From NCBI RefSeq assembly GCF_001557235.1, contig NZ_LSJI01000266.1, positions 1 to 64,000 of the forward strand: a DNA stretch of 64,000 nucleotides, given 5' to 3'. How positions within the stretch are numbered: position 1 is the stretch's first letter; every line of letters starts with the position of its first letter. A program made the translations under genes and the position numbers. This document shows, piece after piece, positions 1 through 8,083 of this stretch. The notes below the pieces were generated by a model. The model did no database searches. It had not been told where the DNA came from and saw only the letters and a list, made by a program, of their open reading frames with translations. The DNA is from Phenylobacterium sp. CCH9-H3 (GTDB taxonomy: Bacteria > Pseudomonadota > Alphaproteobacteria > Caulobacterales > Caulobacteraceae).

Positions 1-776
1 GGGGCGGGGCCGCCCTGGCGGACCTTGCCCGCGCCGCTGATGTCGGTCTCAAGGCTGCGGGGGCTGGTGAGCAGACGCACGTCGCCTGCGCCGGAGATGT
101 CGAGCCGCGCCCATTCCGTCGGCGCGATGGTCGCCTCCGCCGCGCCCGAGATGTCCACGTCGGCGCCGCGGGTCTTGAGCGCGCCCAGGTCGACCTCGCC
201 CTTGCCGGAGATATCGAGCTCCAGGTCCTCGACCTCGCCGGAGGCGGTCACCCGGCCCATGCCGGCGACGTCGAGGCGCAGGGTCTTCTGACGATAGCCT
301 TCGATGGTCAGGGCGTTGTAGCCGGCGACGTCGAAGCGATTGATCCCGGGCGCGCGGACCACGATGCTGAGCTTCGGGCGCCAATGGCCACGACCGTGCT
401 CGTAGCGGATGCCGTCGCCGCGCACGACGACGCGGTCCACCGCCCGCTGCGGACCGGTGACGGTCACCGTACCCGGGCCGTCGGCCTGGACGTAGCGGAC
501 GTCGGCGGCGAGGCCCAGGTCGAGGCTGTCGCCGCCGGTCCAGGCCAGGGTGCGTGTGGCCTGCGGGCCGGCGTCGGGACCCCAGTCGCCGTGCCCGTTG
601 TCGTCCGAGCGCCAGCGTCCGTGGGTGTGATTGTCCCACTCGCCCCAGCCGCCCGAGAACATCTGCCAGCCGCCGCGGGTCACGGCTTCCGGGCCGCCGA
701 TGGCGATCGCCGCGGAGAGAGTCCCCACCGAGAGCACGAAGCCGGCGGCGGCGATCATGAAGAGTACGCGGATCAT
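1..776 (-). CDS. GIN-domain (DUF2807/DUF4097-like) envelope protein, C-terminus off the window
   Basis: The frame is open from an ATG at 776 leftwards off the window edge, so the C-terminus is missing. The first ~25 residues (MIRVLFMIAAAGFVLSVGTL) look like a signal peptide or anchor. A Gly/Asp/Trp/His-rich stretch follows at about residues 38-70. The rest repeats short strands of the type LDISGxGxV (DISGKGEVDLG, DISGAAEATI, DISGAGDVRL), typical of GIN/DUF2807 beta-solenoid domains. It lies 11 bases after a DUF1700 gene, itself overlapping a PadR regulator gene, so the three probably form one operon. Such PadR-DUF1700-GIN sets are seen in other bacteria but their function is poorly defined. 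The product is probably periplasmic or surface-exposed. Confidence 0.75.
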   Translation of the reverse strand, partial: MIRVLFMIAAAGFVLSVGTLSAAIAIGGPEAVTRGGWQMFSGGWGEWDNHTHGRWRSDDNGHGDWGPDAGPQATRTLAWTGGDSLDLGLAADVRYVQADGPGTVTVTGPQRAVDRVVVRGDGIRYEHGRGHWRPKLSIVVRAPGINRFDVAGYNALTIEGYRQKTLRLDVAGMGRVTASGEVEDLELDISGKGEVDLGALKTRGADVDISGAAEATIAPTEWARLDISGAGDVRLLTSPRSLETDISGAGKVRQGGPA

Positions 777-787
777 GTCTTCGCTCC

Positions 788-1354
788 TCAGGCTTGCGGT
801 TCGAGAGCCGGCTTGAGCAGCCGGTAGTGGAGGCGGCCGTACCAGACGAGGGCGTTCATCAGGCCGATCGAGACGATGGTCAGCAGGGCTCCGCCCGAGG
901 CGGATCCGGCCATGATGCCGATGCCGGCCAGGATCGCCGTGACCGGGCCGCCGGGCGGATCGGTGAAGGGGCCTGCGGCGAAGACGACGGCGCCGGCGAA
1001 GAAGCAGACGATGACCGCGACGGCGAGGCCGACGATGGCGCCGGCCACGCCCATCAGGATCGGCAGCAGGACCAGGATGTCGATGGCGCCCAGGCCCAGC
1101 ACCGCGAACACCGCGGCGGCGGCCGACGAAGGGCTGCGCTCCTCGCGCCAGCGGTTGAGGCTGCTCTCGGCGCGGATCTCCCGGGCCAGGCGGTCGGGAT
1201 CGCCCAGCGCGGCGGCCACCTCGGCCTCGGTCCGGCCGGCGGCCTCGCCGTCGGCGAAGTGCGCCTCGTAGTCGGCGACGATATCGGTCACGGTTTGCGG
1301 AGGCAGGCCGCGAAGCCCCTCCCGCAGCCGGGCCATGAAAGCCTGGCGTGTCAT
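788..1354 (-). CDS. DUF1700 (HAAS-type) membrane protein
   Basis: The product has 188 residues. Residues 1-65 form a soluble helical segment (FMARLREGLRGLPPQTV, then VADYEAHFADGEAAGRTE and AALGDPDRLAREI), the hallmark of DUF1700/HAAS domains. Three to four hydrophobic segments follow at about residues 78-170, so it is an inner-membrane protein with a cytoplasmic N-terminal domain. Its ATG overlaps the stop of the upstream PadR gene (ATGA), indicating translational coupling. In other bacteria DUF1700 proteins are partners of PadR regulators and GIN-domain proteins, matching the order here. The molecular function is not established. Confidence 0.8.
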   Translation of the reverse strand: MTRQAFMARLREGLRGLPPQTVTDIVADYEAHFADGEAAGRTEAEVAAALGDPDRLAREIRAESSLNRWREERSPSSAAAAVFAVLGLGAIDILVLLPILMGVAGAIVGLAVAVIVCFFAGAVVFAAGPFTDPPGGPVTAILAGIGIMAGSASGGALLTIVSIGLMNALVWYGRLHYRLLKPALEPQA

Positions 1355-1677
1355 TGCGCCCCTCCAAGGATGGTGTCGACCGCGCCGGAAAACGACTTCC
1401 AGGCCGCGGCTTGCGAGTTGAAGCTCTTCTTTCCGGCCTCGCTCAGCCGGTAGTACTTGCGCGGCGGGCCGGCGGAGCTCTCGACGAGATAGGTCTCGAC
1501 CAGCCCGTCCGACTGCAGCCGGCGCATCAGGGGATAGATCGTGCCTTCACCCATGCCGATGGCGTCGGCGAGCTGGCTGGCGATCTCGTAGGCGTAGCTG
1601 TCGTGCCGATGGAGCAGGGCCAGAACGCAGAGTTCGAGCGCCCCCTTCTTCAGCTGGATCTCAATGGCTTCGGGCAC
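1351..1677 (-). CDS. PadR family transcriptional regulator
   Basis: The product is about 108 residues and fits the short PadR-s2 type: a winged-helix domain with ELCVLALLHRHDSYAYEIA, EGTIYPLMRRLQSDGLV and a wing ending PPRKYYRLSEAGKK. I chose the GTG at 1677 because an AAGGAGG Shine-Dalgarno lies 8 bases upstream. The frame stays open to 1743, but that extension lacks an RBS and would overlap the likely operator palindromes. The gene overlaps the DUF1700 gene by 4 bases. PadR proteins are normally repressors that autoregulate. Two matched inverted repeats just upstream (1705-1742) are the natural candidate operators. Confidence 0.88.
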   Translation of the reverse strand: MPEAIEIQLKKGALELCVLALLHRHDSYAYEIASQLADAIGMGEGTIYPLMRRLQSDGLVETYLVESSAGPPRKYYRLSEAGKKSFNSQAAAWKSFSGAVDTILGGAQ

Positions 1678-1704
1678 GTGATCGCCCTCCTTGCTGAGCC
1701 ATTG

Positions 1705-1742
1705 AGTACCGCCAGGTACTGTGCGGTGCAAGGTAGCTTGCA
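1705..1742. promoter_or_regulatory. Twin 16-bp inverted repeats, candidate PadR operators
   Basis: Two perfect 6-4-6 inverted repeats lie side by side: AGTACC-GCCA-GGTACT (1705-1720) and TGCAAG-GTAG-CTTGCA (1727-1742). Their centres are 22 bp apart, about two helical turns, so two dimers would bind on the same DNA face. They lie 28-65 bases upstream of the PadR GTG. Binding by PadR is inferred from position only. The arm sequences of the two repeats differ. Confidence 0.5.
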
Positions 1743-1851
1743 TTAAACCTTAGTAACCCGGCGAGCGGCGTTACGGATGATGAAAGAGACTTAACTCGGC
1801 CGGCAGCCTTGACCGTGGCACCGAGCCGTTTCCGCCACCCCGGAGTGTCCG

Positions 1852-2895
1852 ATGTTCCGCAGCCTGTTGTTCGCCGCCCTGATCGCCGCCGCGCCCGCAG
1901 GGGCGCTTGCCGGGGACCTGACTCCCAAGGCGGCCGGGGAAGTCGTCGATCAGCTGGTGATGCACATGGACGGCTACATGGACCCGAAGGTGGCCGCCGA
2001 GATCCGGGCCAGCCTGAAGGCGCACAAGGCCGAGTACGTGAAACTCGACACCCGCGCCGCGTTTGCGGAGGCGGTCAGTCGCGACCTCTACGCCGTCTCG
2101 CGGGACCGTCACCTGAAGGTGTCGCTGGAGACCAACGACGCCAGCCGCGGGGCGCGGCTCAGCGATGAAGAGCAGGCGCTGGTCGATCGGCGCCTCGCCT
2201 ATGGCCTGATGTCGGTGCGGCGGCTGCCGGGCAATATCGGGCTGCTCAAGACCAGCTACTTCGAGCAGGGCGAGGCGGGCGGCCGGCTGTCGAACACGAT
2301 GATCGAGCTGCTCAAGGACACCGACGCCCTGATCATCGACCTGCGCGCCAACCGCGGCGGCGGCGGCGCCAGCGATGAGGCGCTACTGGGCCACCTCTCC
2401 AGGACGCCGATCCCGATGGCGAAGATCTTCTGGCGCACGGCGTCGGGTGGGACCGACGTGATGCAGCGCCGGGCGGCGACCCCGAAGGACGGCCCGCTCT
2501 ATCCCGACAAGCCGGTCTTCGTCCTGACCTCTCCCCGAACTGCGTCGGCCGCAGAAGCCTTCGCCTACGATCTGCAAGCGGCGAAGCGGGCGCTGGTGGT
2601 GGGCGAGACGACGTCGGGGGCGGCCAACCCCTCGAACCGGCCGTTCCGGCTGGACTATGGCTTCCGCGTCTTCATCCCGACCGGCAAGGTGGTCCACCCG
2701 ACCACCGGCGGAAACTGGGAAGGCGTCGGCGTGAAGCCGGACGTGGAGGTTCCCGTCGATCAGGCTCTGACCGAGGCCTACGCGCGCGCCCTGGCGGTCG
2801 CCAAACCGACGGTCTCCACGCCGAAATCCGAGGCCGAGCGCGCGGCGGCGATCGCCGACCCGAAAGCGACGCTGCTGGCCGACCAGGCGCTCTAG
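1852..2895 (+). CDS. Exported S41 family (IRBP/CtpA-like) peptidase
   Basis: The product has 347 residues. Residues 1-20 are a Sec signal peptide (MFRSLLFAALIAAAPAGALA), so it acts in the periplasm or outside the cell. The N-terminal helical part resembles the region before the catalytic domain of retinol-binding-protein-like S41 proteins. The core follows: ALIIDLRANRGGGG, then PVFVLTSPRTASAAEAFAY with the probable nucleophile Ser of TASAAEAF, then VVGETTSGAANPSNR and GVGVKPDVEVP. No PDZ domain is evident, so it is the IRBP/tricorn-like type rather than a classical CtpA. It is divergent from the PadR operon and convergent with phaC, which it overlaps by 4 bases (2892-2895). The substrate is unknown. 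Confidence 0.85.
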   Translation: MFRSLLFAALIAAAPAGALAGDLTPKAAGEVVDQLVMHMDGYMDPKVAAEIRASLKAHKAEYVKLDTRAAFAEAVSRDLYAVSRDRHLKVSLETNDASRGARLSDEEQALVDRRLAYGLMSVRRLPGNIGLLKTSYFEQGEAGGRLSNTMIELLKDTDALIIDLRANRGGGGASDEALLGHLSRTPIPMAKIFWRTASGGTDVMQRRAATPKDGPLYPDKPVFVLTSPRTASAAEAFAYDLQAAKRALVVGETTSGAANPSNRPFRLDYGFRVFIPTGKVVHPTTGGNWEGVGVKPDVEVPVDQALTEAYARALAVAKPTVSTPKSEAERAAAIADPKATLLADQAL

Positions 2896-4847
2896 CTTTT
2901 CACCTTCACATAGTCGCCCGGCGCGTCGCCCAACGGCTTCAGCGGACCCTTAGCCGGGTCGCGGGCCGGGACCTTTCCGCCAGACCTGGCCGACAGCCAG
3001 GCCAGCCAGTGCGGCCACCAGGAGCCCGGAGCCTCGACCGCGCCGGCCTGCCACTCCTCGAGGGTGGCGGGCAGCTTGTCGTTGGTCCAATGTTGGTACT
3101 TGCCCGCCGCGGGCGCATTGATCACGCCGGCGATATGGCCGGACCCGGCCATGGTGAAGGTGGTCGGGCCGCCGAACAGCCGCGCGCCCCTGTAGACCGA
3201 GCGGGCAGGGGCGATGTGGTCTTCCTTGGACGACTGGACGTAGACAGGGACCTTCACCTTGCCGAGGTCGATCTGGACACCGTCCAGGGTGAGCTCGCCC
3301 TTGGCCATCGCGTTGTCGCCGTAGAAGCGGCGCAGGTAGAAGGTGTGCAGGGTCTTCGGCATCCGCGTCTGGTCCGAGTTCCAGAACAGCAGGTCGAAGG
3401 GCTTCGGCTCCTTGCCCAGGAGGTAGTTGTTCACGAAGAACGACCAGATCAGGTCGTTGCCGCGCAGGGCGTTGAAGGTGTCGGCCATGGTCTGGCCGGA
3501 GAGCACGCCACCCCCTTCGTCCATCTTGGCCTCAAGGTCCTTCAGCCAGTCCTCGTTGGTGAAGAGCAGCAGGTCGCCGGCCTCGGAGAAGTCCTGCTGG
3601 GCGGCGAAGAAGGTGGCCGAGCCGATGGAGGTGTCGTCCTTGGCGGCCATGTGGCCCAGCGTAGCGGACAAGAGGGTGCCGCCAATGCAGTAGCCCACGG
3701 TGTTCACGTGGTCGACGCTCGCCTGCTTGCGGGCCGCGGCGACGCCCTCGTAGATCCCCTGGCGCATGTAGTCTTCGAAGGTCTTGGTCGCGAGCGCGGC
3801 GTCCGGGTTTACCCACGAGGCCACGAAGACGGTGATCCCCTGGGCGGTCAGCCAGCGGATCATCGAGTTCTCGGGCCGCAGGTCCAGGATGTAGAACTTG
3901 TTGATCCAGGGCGGGAAGATCACCAGTGGGATCTCGAACACCTCGTCGGTCGAGGGCGAGAACTGCAGCAGCTCGATGATCTCGTTGCGGAAGATCACCT
4001 TGCCCGGCGCGGTGGCGACATTCTCGCCGATCTTGAACATGTCGTAGTCGGTCTGGGCGATGGAGAGCTGCCCGCCGCCGCGCTGCAGGTCGGACTGGAA
4101 GTTCTCCATGCCCTTGACCAGGCTGGCGCCGCCGGTGGCCATGACCTCTTTCAGCGCCGTCGGATTGGAGGCCAGGAAGTTCGACGGCGAGAAAGCGTCG
4201 GTCAGCATCTTCATGAAGAACTCGACCCGCCGCTTCTCCAGTGGATCGACGCCGTCCACGTCGGCCACCAGGCCGTTCAGGAAGTTGGCGGTGAGCAGGT
4301 AGGACTGCTTGATCACGTCGAAGACCGGATTGTCCGACCAGTCGGGATCGGCGAATCGCTTGTCGCCCTTGGCCGGGGCCACGACGGGATCGGCGGTCTC
4401 GCCGCCCGCGCGGCGGGCGGTGGACTGCCAGAGGTCGAGGTAACGGGAAAAGAGGTCGGCCTGGGCCCGCATCATCCGGTCGGGCTGAGCAGCCAGCCGG
4501 CTCATGACCTGGGTGAGGGCGGGAGCCACGTGGAAGGGATCGGGCGAAAGGGCGGCCGGCCGGTCGGCCTGGCGCAGGGCCATCTCGGCGATCGCGCCCT
4601 GGGCGGTGATCGCCGCGCGGGCCAGGTTCATCGAGAGCTGTTCGATGTGGGCGCGCTGCTCGGCGGTGAAGGCCGTGGGATCGAAGCCGGGCAGGCCCGG
4701 CTGCGGCTGCGACGGCGGCGGCTGGGGCGCGGGCTCAGGCTTGAAGGTCTTGGCTTCCGCCGAGGGCGCTTTGGCCGCCTTCTTGCCGGTCTTCTTGGAG
4801 CCGGCCTTCTTCGGCCCCTTGGCCGGGGTCGAGGTCTGCTCGCTCAT
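2892..4847 (-). CDS. phaC: Class I poly(3-hydroxyalkanoate) synthase PhaC
   Basis: It polymerises hydroxyacyl-CoA into polyhydroxyalkanoate granules in the cytoplasm. The 651-residue product has the alpha/beta-hydrolase core with the lipase-like box GYCIGGTL, its catalytic Cys at about residue 387. It also has Asp in SSKEDHIAP near residue 543 and His in GSGHIAGV, completing the triad. The family PhaC_N region lies before the core. The start is the ATG at 4847, preceded by GGAGAA; a longer frame to 5144 would cross the divergent lipoprotein gene. The first ~55 residues are a Lys/Ala then Pro/Gln-rich extension ahead of the usual start of the domain. No phaAB, phaR or phasin gene is adjacent. 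Confidence 0.95.
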   Translation of the reverse strand: MSEQTSTPAKGPKKAGSKKTGKKAAKAPSAEAKTFKPEPAPQPPPSQPQPGLPGFDPTAFTAEQRAHIEQLSMNLARAAITAQGAIAEMALRQADRPAALSPDPFHVAPALTQVMSRLAAQPDRMMRAQADLFSRYLDLWQSTARRAGGETADPVVAPAKGDKRFADPDWSDNPVFDVIKQSYLLTANFLNGLVADVDGVDPLEKRRVEFFMKMLTDAFSPSNFLASNPTALKEVMATGGASLVKGMENFQSDLQRGGGQLSIAQTDYDMFKIGENVATAPGKVIFRNEIIELLQFSPSTDEVFEIPLVIFPPWINKFYILDLRPENSMIRWLTAQGITVFVASWVNPDAALATKTFEDYMRQGIYEGVAAARKQASVDHVNTVGYCIGGTLLSATLGHMAAKDDTSIGSATFFAAQQDFSEAGDLLLFTNEDWLKDLEAKMDEGGGVLSGQTMADTFNALRGNDLIWSFFVNNYLLGKEPKPFDLLFWNSDQTRMPKTLHTFYLRRFYGDNAMAKGELTLDGVQIDLGKVKVPVYVQSSKEDHIAPARSVYRGARLFGGPTTFTMAGSGHIAGVINAPAAGKYQHWTNDKLPATLEEWQAGAVEAPGSWWPHWLAWLSARSGGKVPARDPAKGPLKPLGDAPGDYVKVKS

Positions 4848-4926
4848 CCTGTCGTTCTCCCGAATGGCGCGATCTGAAGTCGCGCTCTTCCGCCGCTCGC
4901 AATCATCGCATAAGACCTTGGCGCAA

Positions 4927-5370
4927 ATGAACGCGTCGCGCCCGTTTTTTCCGATGAGGCCCTGGGTTGGCACAGCGCTCGCCGTCGCGGCGGGTTCCCT
5001 GCTGCTCGGCGGCTGCATCGGCAACCCGTTCAGGGACGCCAAGGTGGATCCCGCCTCGCCCGTGGCCGCGGACGTCACCCGCCTGACCCGCCAACCCGGC
5101 AAGTTCCCCACCTTCGCCAGCATTCCCACGGCGCCCACCGACATTCGCCCGTTGGCCCAGTATGGCCGCGACGCCTATGCCGTCCTGGCCGAGGGTGAGG
5201 CCCTGACCCAGGCCACGGCCCCCGGGACTTGGACCCTGCAGGGCACCGACGCCTTCGCCGAGAAGGCGCGTCGCGATGCGGGGCCTCAGATCGAGCCCCC
5301 GAAGCCCGGCGACGCCGAGGCTTTCGCAAGGGAACTGCGCGAGCGAGCTACCCCGCCTCCGCGGCGCTGA
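4927..5370 (+). CDS. Small lipoprotein of unknown function
   Basis: The product has 147 residues (138 if the ATG at 4954 is used). Near the N-terminus is a lipoprotein signal with lipobox LLGGC (PWVGTALAVAAGSLLLGGC), followed by about 105 residues with no recognised domain, rich in Ala, Thr and Pro. It contains a conserved-looking block (FPTFASIPTAPTDIRPLAQYG) and a Pro/Arg-rich tail. No strong RBS separates the two starts. It is divergent from phaC and about 140 bases upstream of the aminotransferase gene. Codon pattern and G/C-rich third positions support a real gene. The function is unknown. Confidence 0.7.
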   Translation: MNASRPFFPMRPWVGTALAVAAGSLLLGGCIGNPFRDAKVDPASPVAADVTRLTRQPGKFPTFASIPTAPTDIRPLAQYGRDAYAVLAEGEALTQATAPGTWTLQGTDAFAEKARRDAGPQIEPPKPGDAEAFARELRERATPPPRR

Positions 5371-5465
5371 GCCCCGATGGGGCTTTCGGGGCCGCGAGAG
5401 GCATAAAAATCCCCCAAGCCGGCTTGGCGGACTCCCGCCTGGAGTCTATCGAAGCCTGACGTCAG
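5370..5465 (+). promoter_or_regulatory. Cluster of perfect palindromes ahead of the aminotransferase/homoserine dehydrogenase pair
   Basis: Four perfect elements lie in under 100 bases: the hairpin AGCCCC-GAT-GGGGCT (5370-5384), the 14-bp palindrome CCAAGCCGGCTTGG (5414-5427), the hairpin GACTCC-CGCCT-GGAGTC (5430-5446) and the palindrome CTGACGTCAG (5456-5465). The first could be the lipoprotein gene's terminator, although no T-run follows. The others lie 48-100 bases before the aminotransferase ATG and could be an operator, an RNA leader, or both. Confidence 0.4.
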
Positions 5466-5512
5466 CTCGCAGATCGGCCGCATGGGCGAACCGCGGCGAG
5501 AGAGCTCTACCT

Positions 5513-6733
5513 ATGACACCCGAATTCCACCGCATCCGCCGCCTCCCGCCCTACGTCTTCGAGGAGGTGAATCGCATCAAGGCCCGCCTGCGGGGCCAAG
5601 GTACGGACATCATCGACTTCGGCATGGGCAATCCCGACATGCCGACGCCCAAGCACATCGTCGAAAAGCTGATCGAGACGGCGCGCGACCCGAAGGCGGG
5701 CCGCTATTCCGCGTCCAAGGGCATCCAGGGCCTGCGCAAGGCCATGGCCGGCTACTACGCCCGCCGCTTCGGCGTGAAGCTGGACCCGGACCGCGAGGTG
5801 ATCTCGACCCTGGGCTCGAAGGAGGGGTTCGCCAACCTGGCGCAGGCCCTGACCGCGCCCGGCGACGTGATCATCTGCCCGAACCCGGCTTATCCGATCC
5901 ACGCCTATGGTTTCATCATGGCGGGCGGGGTGATCCGCCACGTGCCGGCGGGCAGCCCGGAGGAATACCTCTCGGGCATCAGCCGCGCCGTGAAGCACTC
6001 GGCGCCGCCGCCCAGCGTGCTGATCGTCAGCTATCCGTCGAACCCTACCGCCCAGTGGGTGGACCTCGACTTCTACAAGGAGGTCGTGGCCCTGGCGCGC
6101 AAGCACGATCTGCTGGTGCTGTCCGACATCGCCTATTCCGAGATCTACTTCGACGACAACCCGCCGCCGTCGCTGCTGCAGGTCGAGGGCGCCAAGGACA
6201 TCGCCGTCGAGGTCAATTCGCTCAGCAAGACCTTCGCCATGGCCGGCTGGCGGGTCGGGATGGTGGTCGGCAACGAGCGGATGTGCGCGGCCCTGGCGCG
6301 GGTGAAGTCCTATCTCGACTATGGCGCCTATACGCCGATCCAGGTGGCCGCCGCGGCGGCGCTGAACGGGCCTACGGACTGCATCGACGAGATCCGGGCG
6401 ATCTACAAGGGCCGCCGCGACACCCTGGTGTCATCGATGAAGCGGGCCGGATGGGATATCCCGGCGCCGCCCGCCTCGATGTTCGCCTGGGCCAAGCTGC
6501 CGCCGCAGTACGAGGAAGCCGGATCGATGCTGTTCTCCAAGCTGCTGATCGAGGAGGCCGGGGTCGCCGTGGCGCCCGGCATCGCGTTCGGCGAATACGG
6601 CGAGGGCTATGTCCGGATCGGCCTGGTGGAGAACGAGCATCGCATCCGCCAGGCGGCGCGCAGCGTGAAGAAGTTCCTGGCCAACTCCGAGGAGATCCTG
6701 GGCCGCGCGCACAACGCGTTGGCCGCACAGTGA
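5513..6733 (+). CDS. PLP-dependent class I/II aminotransferase, AlaC / LL-DAP aminotransferase-like
   Basis: The 406-residue fold-type I aminotransferase probably makes or uses alanine or another amino acid with glutamate. The substrate-binding region carries IIDFGMGNPDMPTP near the N-terminus. The Schiff-base Lys is K239 in NSLSKTFAMAGWRVG. The sequence resembles the AlaC/DapL-like aminotransferases that often sit beside homoserine dehydrogenase in alphaproteobacteria. The ATG at 5513 matches the family N-terminus (MTPEFHRIRRLPPYVF); the frame upstream is open but has no family similarity. The stop overlaps the homoserine dehydrogenase start (GTGA), so the two are coupled. A role in aspartate-family amino acid metabolism is inferred from this pairing. 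Confidence 0.88.
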   Translation: MTPEFHRIRRLPPYVFEEVNRIKARLRGQGTDIIDFGMGNPDMPTPKHIVEKLIETARDPKAGRYSASKGIQGLRKAMAGYYARRFGVKLDPDREVISTLGSKEGFANLAQALTAPGDVIICPNPAYPIHAYGFIMAGGVIRHVPAGSPEEYLSGISRAVKHSAPPPSVLIVSYPSNPTAQWVDLDFYKEVVALARKHDLLVLSDIAYSEIYFDDNPPPSLLQVEGAKDIAVEVNSLSKTFAMAGWRVGMVVGNERMCAALARVKSYLDYGAYTPIQVAAAAALNGPTDCIDEIRAIYKGRRDTLVSSMKRAGWDIPAPPASMFAWAKLPPQYEEAGSMLFSKLLIEEAGVAVAPGIAFGEYGEGYVRIGLVENEHRIRQAARSVKKFLANSEEILGRAHNALAAQ

Positions 6734-8034
6734 CCGACATGGGAAGCGATCGAAAAACCTGGCGCATCGGCGTCGCCGGCCTCGGCACCGTGGGCGCCGG
6801 CCTGCTGACCTTCCTCTCGGAACATCCGGACTTCGCGCCGGCGGGGGGCAGGGCGGTCGTCACCGGCGTGTCGGCGCGCTCGCGCTCGCGCCCGCGGCCG
6901 TTCGACATCTCGAACCTGCCCTGGTTTGACGATCCCGTGGCGCTGGCGAACTCGCCGGACGTGGACCTGTTCGTCGAACTGGTCGGCGGCTCCGATGGGC
7001 CGGCCAAGGCGGCGGTCGAGGCGGCGCTGTCGGCGGGCAAGCCGGTCGTGACGGCCAACAAGGCCCTGATCGCCGAGCACGGCGCCGAACTGGCCGCGCT
7101 GGCCGAGGCCAAGGGCGCGCCGCTGCTGTTCGAGGCCGCGGTCATGGGCGGCGTGCCGGCGGTGAAGATCGTCCGCGAGGCGCTGGTTGGCGACGAGATC
7201 CGCTCGGTGGCCGGCATCCTGAACGGCACCTGCAACTACATCCTGACCGAGATGGAGGCGACGGGCCGCTCGTTCGCCGAGGTGCTCGCCGAGGCCCAGC
7301 GGCTGGGCTATGCCGAGGCCGATCCCACCATGGACGTCGGCGGCTTTGACGCGGCCCATAAGATCTCGATCCTCGCGGCCCTGGCCTTCGGCTGCGCGCC
7401 GAACTTCGCCGCAGCCGAGATCGAGGGCATCGAGCAGGTGGACCTGCTGGACATCCGGATGGCCAAGGACCTGGGCTATCGCATCAAGCTGGTCGCCTCA
7501 GCCGAGCGTTCGGCCGATGGCGTCCTGGTGCGGGTGCACCCCTCGCTGGCGCCGCTCAACCATCCCCTGGCCCAGGCCGGCGGGGCGTTGAACGCGCTCT
7601 TCATCGAGGGCGTACGGACGGGAAGGATCTTCGTCCAGGGGCCCGGAGCCGGGGCGGGGCCGACGGCCTCGGCCGTCGCCGCCGACATCGCCGACGTGAT
7701 GACCGGCGCGGTCCGGCCCGTCTTCCAGGCGCCGGCGAACTCCCTGAAGCCCTTCGATCCAATCGACCCGTCGCGGATGATGGGGCGCGCCTATCTCCGC
7801 TTCCTGGTGAAGGATGAGCCGGGGGTGATCGCCGCGGTTTCCGAGACCCTCGCCGAGGCCGGGGTGTCCATCGAGAGCTTCCTGCAGAAGCCGACCGAGG
7901 GCGCCGAGGGCGTGCCGATCGTGCTGACGACCCACGCGGTGGCGGAATCTGTCCTGACGGCGGCAGTCGAACGGATTGCGGGCCTGCCCGCGGTGTTGGA
8001 TCGTCCTCATCTGTTGCGGATCGCCCGCATCTAG
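6730..8034 (+). CDS. hom: Homoserine dehydrogenase
   Basis: It reduces aspartate semialdehyde to homoserine with NAD(P)H, the branch point to threonine and methionine. The 434-residue product has an N-terminal Rossmann motif (IGVAGLGTVGAG), the signature LNGTCNYILTEM with the conserved NGT, the ADPTMDVGGFDAAHK substrate block, and a C-terminal ACT domain (YLRFLVKDEPGVIAAVSETL), the usual site of feedback control. The GTG at 6730 overlaps the aminotransferase stop by 4 bases; an ATG at 6739 is an equally possible start. No thrB or thrC gene lies nearby. Confidence 0.95.
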   Translation: MTDMGSDRKTWRIGVAGLGTVGAGLLTFLSEHPDFAPAGGRAVVTGVSARSRSRPRPFDISNLPWFDDPVALANSPDVDLFVELVGGSDGPAKAAVEAALSAGKPVVTANKALIAEHGAELAALAEAKGAPLLFEAAVMGGVPAVKIVREALVGDEIRSVAGILNGTCNYILTEMEATGRSFAEVLAEAQRLGYAEADPTMDVGGFDAAHKISILAALAFGCAPNFAAAEIEGIEQVDLLDIRMAKDLGYRIKLVASAERSADGVLVRVHPSLAPLNHPLAQAGGALNALFIEGVRTGRIFVQGPGAGAGPTASAVAADIADVMTGAVRPVFQAPANSLKPFDPIDPSRMMGRAYLRFLVKDEPGVIAAVSETLAEAGVSIESFLQKPTEGAEGVPIVLTTHAVAESVLTAAVERIAGLPAVLDRPHLLRIARI

Positions 8035-8083
8035 GGTCAAACGCGCCTCCGATAGAGATGCGCACGCTGGGGTTGGAAACGAG

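Noticed and set aside
3009..4877. 622-codon open frame antisense to phaC
   Set aside because: It mirrors phaC in the complementary frame, as expected at this GC content. Its product is low-complexity Gly/Val/Arg with no family features and no RBS.
4867..4885. GCGCGA-TCTGAAG-TCGCGC between phaC and the lipoprotein gene as a PhaR operator
   Set aside because: A 6-bp GC-only repeat is expected often by chance here and does not resemble the known PhaR site. Left unassigned.
5401..5512. SAM-II riboswitch before the aminotransferase/homoserine dehydrogenase operon
   Set aside because: Position and pathway fit, but the stem-loop order and conserved A-rich stretch of SAM-II are not visible. Only generic palindromes are.
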